NCBI RefSeq assembly: GCF_900110695.1
Contig: NZ_FOEH01000010.1
Location: 1-64,000 of the forward strand
DNA from: Virgibacillus subterraneus
Lineage (GTDB): Bacteria; Bacillota; Bacilli; Bacillales; Amphibacillaceae
DNA: 64,000 bases
Direction of reading: 5' to 3'
Below the pieces are notes generated by a model, which worked only from the letters and a program-made list of their open reading frames with translations, had not been told where the DNA came from and searched no databases. Shown here one piece after another: positions 59,771 to 64,000 of this stretch; the first letter of the stretch is position 1; each line of letters opens with the position of its first letter. Made by a program: the position numbers and the translations under genes.

Positions 59771-60990
59771 GTCGCAGGAAGCTTATTTGGACATTAGTGA
59801 TTCTATTTATTGCAGTCAATAGTTTACTTGTATATTTAGACGATGAAGAAAAAGTGGCACGCTTATCTTATATTGAAGAATGGTCGGAAACCTTTGAAAA
59901 GGATATGTTTGAAAAAATTGAAACTCCAGGTGTTTTAGCCACAGTAAATAAGAAACGTGTATACTTTGATGAGGACAGAGGGAGCTTTCTGGAGTTTCTA
60001 ATCGATGAGGGTGCTCAAGTCGATGTTGGTGATGGGTTATTCACATATAAAGTAGAGGATTATTACGAAACGAGATCCTTTCTTGAAAGTGAAAGAAGCA
60101 AGCTTACCGGTGAAGTTAGTGCTATCGAGCAAGCAATAGATTCTATTTCCTTTTATCAGATACCAGAAACAGATTTAACGGCTGAATATGAGGATGAAAA
60201 TAGCAACCTTGATATTACGAGCAAATCTGTAACTGCTAACTATATGAAAGAACAATATCTAGCAGAGAAGGAAAAAGAACTTGATCAGAAGAATGCGCAA
60301 CTGCAAAACATTCAGGCGCAGTTATCGGACCTTGAATCGACTGGGGATACCATTACAGTGGAAAGCTCTTATCAGGGGCAGGTAACTAAGATATCCAAAA
60401 GCTTAAGTAATCCTGTTGTTACCATTCGTGATATGCAGCTCCAAGCAGAGGGCGAATTCACGGAAGCGGAGCGGATGGAAGCTGAAAGGGAAATGCCTGT
60501 CGAAGTGTCTATTAGAGAAAATGGAGCATTACTAAAAGGGAACTTGAATGAGATTAATGATTCGCCAAAGACAGTAAACGTTCATGGAACAAGTATCTAC
60601 CCGTTTGATGTAAGCTTTTCTGAGGATGCTAAAACGGAACAATTATTGCCAGGGTTTCATGCGGATCTAGCCATTACAACTAATAAATCGCTTGGTGCAA
60701 CAGCCGTCCTTGAAGAGAATCTTTTTGATCAAAGTTTGTGGAAAATGACGACTAGAGGAACCATGCATAAGCAAAAAGTCCAAACAGGGATTTTCATGGA
60801 TGATTCAGTTGAGGTGACAAAAGGAGCAAACCCTGGTGAATGGGTAGCTGAAGAAGAACCTTCACAATTTCGTGAAGCAGCAACTTTTATTACGCCATTG
60901 AAACTGGATAACATAAAATGGAAACGTTTAGGGAAATATGATAATGTGAATTGGGGAAAATATTTTGTTGTCGGGTTGTTATCAAGATAA
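59767..60990 (+). CDS. HlyD/membrane-fusion-like protein
   Basis: A 407-residue protein with an N-terminal membrane anchor (LIWTLVILFIAVNSLLVYL, residues 6-24). A split lipoyl-like/barrel region (GSFLEFLIDEGAQVDVGDGL, about 75-94; SYQGQVTKIS, about 198) flanks a coiled coil (about 100-190, EKEKELDQKNAQLQNIQAQL). This is the layout of periplasmic-adaptor/HlyD proteins such as YknX. No ABC ATPase or permease follows. Role in export is inferred. Confidence 0.65.
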   Translation: MSRRKLIWTLVILFIAVNSLLVYLDDEEKVARLSYIEEWSETFEKDMFEKIETPGVLATVNKKRVYFDEDRGSFLEFLIDEGAQVDVGDGLFTYKVEDYYETRSFLESERSKLTGEVSAIEQAIDSISFYQIPETDLTAEYEDENSNLDITSKSVTANYMKEQYLAEKEKELDQKNAQLQNIQAQLSDLESTGDTITVESSYQGQVTKISKSLSNPVVTIRDMQLQAEGEFTEAERMEAEREMPVEVSIRENGALLKGNLNEINDSPKTVNVHGTSIYPFDVSFSEDAKTEQLLPGFHADLAITTNKSLGATAVLEENLFDQSLWKMTTRGTMHKQKVQTGIFMDDSVEVTKGANPGEWVAEEEPSQFREAATFITPLKLDNIKWKRLGKYDNVNWGKYFVVGLLSR

Positions 60991-61044
60991 GTTTTAGTGC
61001 AACCTACTAGTGGTAAACCTTTTTAAAGGAGGGTACATATCCAA

Positions 61045-61503
61045 ATGGAATTAGTCTATGTAGGAGTTTTATTGTTTGCATTGGCATTTGCCTTAATAGT
61101 TATCTATATTTCCTTCGTATTAAAGCGTGTATCAAGCACCATAGAAACACTGGGTGAAACCTTAGGAGAAGTAGAAGGGAAACTCCAATATATCACGCCT
61201 GAAATAAGAAATACCTTACACGAAACTGAAAAAATGGTCGATGACTTTGATGATAAGATAAAGGCAACTGACAATGTATTTAAATCGCTGGAGAATGTAG
61301 GTACTTCTTTAAATTCATCAAGTGAAATGTTGGCTCAACAAGCAAAAAAACTACCTGAATATACATCAACTCAATCAATGAATCGAATTGCGGAAAGCAT
61401 AAGATGGGGTGAAGTAGCATATCGGATAGCTAAGAAGTGGAAACATCGAAATGATAAGAATGAATTAATTGCTCAAGAAGAAAATTTACCAGTAAAGAAA
61501 TAA
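61045..61503 (+). CDS. DUF948-type membrane protein, paralogue 1
   Basis: A 152-residue protein with an N-terminal membrane helix (about 4-26, VYVGVLLFALAFALIVIYIS) followed by a long amphipathic helix with heptad character (about 30-110), and a basic tail. This is the DUF948/YtxG layout. Function unknown; in Bacillus ytxG is a general-stress gene. AAAGGAGGG precedes ATG. Confidence 0.7.
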   Translation: MELVYVGVLLFALAFALIVIYISFVLKRVSSTIETLGETLGEVEGKLQYITPEIRNTLHETEKMVDDFDDKIKATDNVFKSLENVGTSLNSSSEMLAQQAKKLPEYTSTQSMNRIAESIRWGEVAYRIAKKWKHRNDKNELIAQEENLPVKK

Positions 61504-61750
61504 GGCTGAGTGCTTCGATTCGTTCCGGCAAAATACTTCGCTTTCACTGCTCCGGGTACAACGCCGACATATACTCCAGCTATCGCTTTCGTAGTGTCTT
61601 ATTAGCCATGGGCATGACCTCAGCCTCCTCGTGACGCCAAGAACGCTTCTTTCGGGGGACTTCGGAACGTGCTGTTCCCATAGGAGTCTACGTATTCTGC
61701 GTCTACTGGTAGAGACTTCTTAATTAGAGGCTGAAGTGTTCCCTGGGGGC
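61503..61750 (+). repeat. intergenic repeat family B, third copy
   Basis: AGGCTGAGTGCTTCGATTCG, AATACTTCGCTTTCACTGC, GACCTCAGCCTCCTCG, GTGCTGTTCCCATAGGAGTC and TACGTATTC match blocks of the copy at 6641. The remaining bases to 61933 hold no gene. Confidence 0.7.
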
Positions 61751-61933
61751 TAAGAAGCAATGTCACAATAAGCATTGTTTAATTTACAGGATAAAGTGAG
61801 CAAAACCAACCGTAGCGAGATCATAGCACTGCAATTATTTTTCCACAGTACATCGCAGTTTATATCAATTGCGAAGATTAAAAAGAAACAAAACTGATAA
61901 AAAGAGTCAAAAATAATGAGATGAGGGATAACA

Positions 61934-62269
61934 ATGACTTTAGTTGGAATAGGTGTATTATTAATAGGAATTGCTTTTTTAGTATTAGCTGTATATTTAT
62001 CATGGACATTGAATAATTTAGCACACGTACTGCGTGGAGTTGAGAAGACAGTTGAGCATTTACCGAATCAGCTTAACGATATTTTTAAAGAAACCGGGAA
62101 TCTTATCAATCATACGAACAGTACGCTTTCTGATGTTAATGAAAAGCTAAGAACGTTAAGTCCTTTATTTTATATTGTCGAAGATGTCGGAGAGATGTCG
62201 AGAAAGCTGACAACACCACTAGCGAACTTTAATGTATCGAGGAAAAAGAAAACGGAAGAAAAGAATTAG
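61934..62269 (+). CDS. DUF948-type membrane protein, paralogue 2
   Basis: A 111-residue protein with an N-terminal membrane helix (LVGIGVLLIGIAFLVLAVYL, 3-22), an amphipathic helix, and the motif LRTLSPLFYIVEDVGEMSRK (about 73-92). The same block occurs as LSPIFTILGDVGETTNKLSS in the protein at 63577. GATGAGGG precedes ATG. Function unknown. Confidence 0.75.
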   Translation: MTLVGIGVLLIGIAFLVLAVYLSWTLNNLAHVLRGVEKTVEHLPNQLNDIFKETGNLINHTNSTLSDVNEKLRTLSPLFYIVEDVGEMSRKLTTPLANFNVSRKKKTEEKN

Positions 62270-62446
62270 AAGGCAAGAAAAAGTCCCCTATTGTTGTAAC
62301 GGGTTCCGTTCAAGTCGGGGTTACACTTTAGGTGATAACTATTTGCATCGTATTTGTAGTGATATTTATACCATCCTATATGGACATCGAATCCATTGAG
62401 AATCTTTACTCAGTAAAGTAATTAACTTAATAGTTATACTAGACGA

Positions 62447-62488
62447 TATGCTCCCCATTTGGTAACTTGATGGGGAGTATTTATTATG
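62447..62488. terminator. symmetric hairpin between convergent genes
   Basis: ATGCTCCCCAT pairs with ATGGGGAGTAT around TTGGTAACTTG. It lies between the + strand DUF948 gene and the minus-strand MOSC gene and could end both. The rest of 62270-62526 shows nothing. Confidence 0.6.
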
Positions 62489-62526
62489 TCTTAAAGAGTT
62501 TATTCCAATGTTATTTTTAATAAAAA

Positions 62527-63263
62527 TTAATCAAGTAGATGAACTTCATCATCCACATGAATATCACCTGTTTTTATCACAGAAGCATAAACGCCAAAAT
62601 TGTTTTTTCGTTCTTTTATAACCGTCTTATCAAACTTGAATTTCTTTCAGCATTATCAGGATTTACAGTAATAATCATACACCTTTTACAGTGTCCTACT
62701 AATTCAATTTCTACTGCACTTCCTATTTTAATTCTTTTACCAATCCATTCTTCTTCAATAAACGGTTTTTTTTCTTTTAATGAAATAAATAAATTAGGAC
62801 GAAAACGTCGAAAGTCAACCTCGGCTTCTCCCCATATTTCTTGCAAATTATCTATTGAAGCATCCGTTACAAGCTGAATATTTTCTACTGCAATTGGTCC
62901 AATAGGCACGTGAGAAGGGGGATATTCAATAGTAGAAATCTTTCGGTTCGATTTGTTTTCCATTTCTTTAATTAATTCTTCATCTTCCCAATCATATATC
63001 TTGCCCTCAGGTGTTATGACTTCTACTTCCGGATATTCGTCCAGCAATTCTTCTCCTATGTATCTTGCTTTATATCGAACCATTTCCGGGAACTGTGTTA
63101 TTGTTAAGAAATTTTGTTTTTTTGATTCATCTAAATAAGCATGGCCACGGTCTCCATATAAACCATAATCCATTATTTTGGATTTTCGTATACTTTCCCC
63201 GGAAAAAGATTTTACTGGATGACGGACAATTTCTTTCATATGACCGATTAGCATTTGATTCAC
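62527..63263 (-). pseudogene. MOSC-domain protein, frameshifted near the 3' end
   Basis: The intact frame covers 215 residues: an N-terminal beta-barrel part (HMKEIVRHPVKSFSGESIRK), DYGLYGDRGHAY, and the MOSC motif GHCKRCMIITVNPDNAERNS with the sulfur-carrier Cys (about 190). It then hits a stop at 62616. In another frame the family C-terminus continues: KERKNNFGVYASVIKTGDIH to VDDEVHLLD, stop at 62527. A single lost base in the AAA run at 62632-62634 would explain this. Function (molybdenum-cofactor sulfur handling or N-oxide reduction) is unknown. Confidence 0.8.
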
Positions 63264-63332
63264 TCCTAATAATTTTTAACCCACTATAAGCTTAACAGAG
63301 GACTTTTTAACTCGGTCTGTTAGTCTTTGTTT

Positions 63333-63423
63333 AGCAGTTAAGAAAGTATAAATCCTTTCTTACTGCATAAGCGCAACTAAGGCTTATCTATATTAAAGCT
63401 TGACGATAAGCCAAGTTTTCTAA
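63333..63423 (+). repeat. family A element, full copy
   Basis: Nearly identical to the copy at 6512: AGCAGTTAAGAAAG, ACTGCATAAGCGCAACTAAGG, GGCTTATC...GATAAGCC and AAGTTTTCTAA. The 5' flank is TTTGTTT. Confidence 0.9.
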
Positions 63424-63519
63424 AAAATAATCGTTCACAATCTTTGTAGTTATTTTAACATAGATATTCAAAAATCAAGCGGGCACTGGCTATTGTTCCA
63501 GAATACACGATTACACCAA

Positions 63520-63562
63520 AAGATGACCATCAACTTAGCATATAAGTTGATGGTCATTTCAC
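63520..63562 (-). terminator. terminator of the minus-strand DUF948 gene
   Basis: On the minus strand, AAATGACCATCAACTT pairs with AAGTTGATGGTCAT around ATATGCT, followed by CTTTT. Confidence 0.85.
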
Positions 63563-63576
63563 ATCTGTTGCTATTG

Positions 63577-63993
63577 TTAGGGATTCCTTCGTTGAAATGC
63601 GTAATATCCTAGTGTTATTGCACCATATAGTCCTTCAAGGTTTTTTCGTTCGATAAATGTGCTTCCTTCTTTGGTGTTTGCTTTCATTTCCTTTGTGATA
63701 TCAACCATTGATGATGATAGTTTATTTGTTGTTTCTCCAACGTCTCCTAAGATCGTAAAAATTGGGCTTAATTCGCTCATTTGATTATTTAATTGTTGTA
63801 TCGTTTCCCTTCCAGTGGTGAGCGTATCTTTTGCACCAGACGTTATATCAGCAACTTGCTGAGGCAGGGCATCTGTTGTTGACCTCAAGCTCGAAAATAC
63901 ACCCGATAAATTTTTTAGCGGCTTAATTAACATTATTACGAATGCGAGAAATGCGATTCCAATAATCAGTACGCCAATTCCAAGCCAATCCAT
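63577..63993 (-). CDS. DUF948-type membrane protein, paralogue 3
   Basis: A 138-residue protein with an N-terminal membrane helix (LGIGVLIIGIAFLAFVIML, 4-22), a long amphipathic helix with TTDALPQQVADITSGAKDTL, and LSPIFTILGDVGETTNKLSS (about 74-93), shared with the protein at 61934. The coding region is complete but only seven bases of upstream sequence are in the window, so the promoter and ribosome binding site are not seen. Confidence 0.75.
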   Translation of the reverse strand: MDWLGIGVLIIGIAFLAFVIMLIKPLKNLSGVFSSLRSTTDALPQQVADITSGAKDTLTTGRETIQQLNNQMSELSPIFTILGDVGETTNKLSSSMVDITKEMKANTKEGSTFIERKNLEGLYGAITLGYYAFQRRNP

Positions 63994-64000
63994 GTGTTTT

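Noticed and set aside
62539-62877. 112-codon + strand frame opposite the MOSC gene
   Set aside because: It is antisense to conserved MOSC sequence, whose codon pattern and family motifs are on the minus strand.

Overview
The window is chromosomal DNA of an AT-rich, low-G+C Gram-positive bacterium. Gene order (ctsR-mcsA-mcsB-clpC, radA, yacL, gltX, cysES, sigH, the rpoBC region, then the str, S10, spc and alpha ribosomal operons) and protein sequences place it in Bacillaceae. The dense intergenic repeats suggest the Oceanobacillus/Virgibacillus/Lentibacillus side of the family, but the genus is inferred. Almost every gene is on the + strand, leading away from an rRNA operon whose 5S gene opens the window.

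Layout. 1-160: 5S rRNA and its terminator. 582-1280: an MgtC-like membrane protein. 1800-6511: the CtsR heat-shock/protein-arginine-phosphorylation operon with a clear CtsR operator. 7254-10055: radA and yacL; disA, ispD and ispF, usual neighbours in Bacillus, are absent here. 10112-15749: gltX, then a Cys-specific T-box controlling cysE-cysS-mrnC-rlmB-rae1. 15866-21531: sigH, rpmG, secE, nusG, rplK, rplA, rplJ, rplL and a methyltransferase. 22116-29360: rpoB and rpoC. 29575-34377: rplGB, rpsL, rpsG, fusA, tuf. 35160-50152: the S10-spc-alpha ribosomal superoperon with secY, adk, infA, rpoA and rplQ; map is missing after adk. 50312-53577: the ECF transporter core ecfA1-ecfA2-ecfT and truA. 54148-55048: rplM-rpsI. 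From 55286 the window becomes accessory: an exported amidase, an Eis-like acetyltransferase, a Yip1-like/HlyD-like pair, three DUF948-type membrane proteins and a frameshifted MOSC-domain gene.

The core genes form one growth-linked block: transcription (RNA polymerase subunits, NusG, SigH), translation (ribosomal proteins, elongation factors, IF-1, two aminoacyl-tRNA synthetases), secretion (SecE, SecY) and protein quality control (ClpC-McsAB). Several leaders carry recognisable control signals: CtsR box, T-box, L10 leader, paired rplK/rplA leader motifs and an S10 leader hairpin.

The most unusual content is intergenic. At least fourteen copies of a roughly 60-145 bp two-hairpin element (family A) lie between genes, most with the 5' end directly after a T-run and several exactly at the T-tract of an intrinsic terminator. 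They look like non-autonomous IS200/IS605-type palindromic elements with a terminator-site preference. Four further repeat families (B, C, D, E) occupy most of the remaining long gaps. One A copy is nested inside a D copy, and the two C copies share the same inverted-motif spacing.
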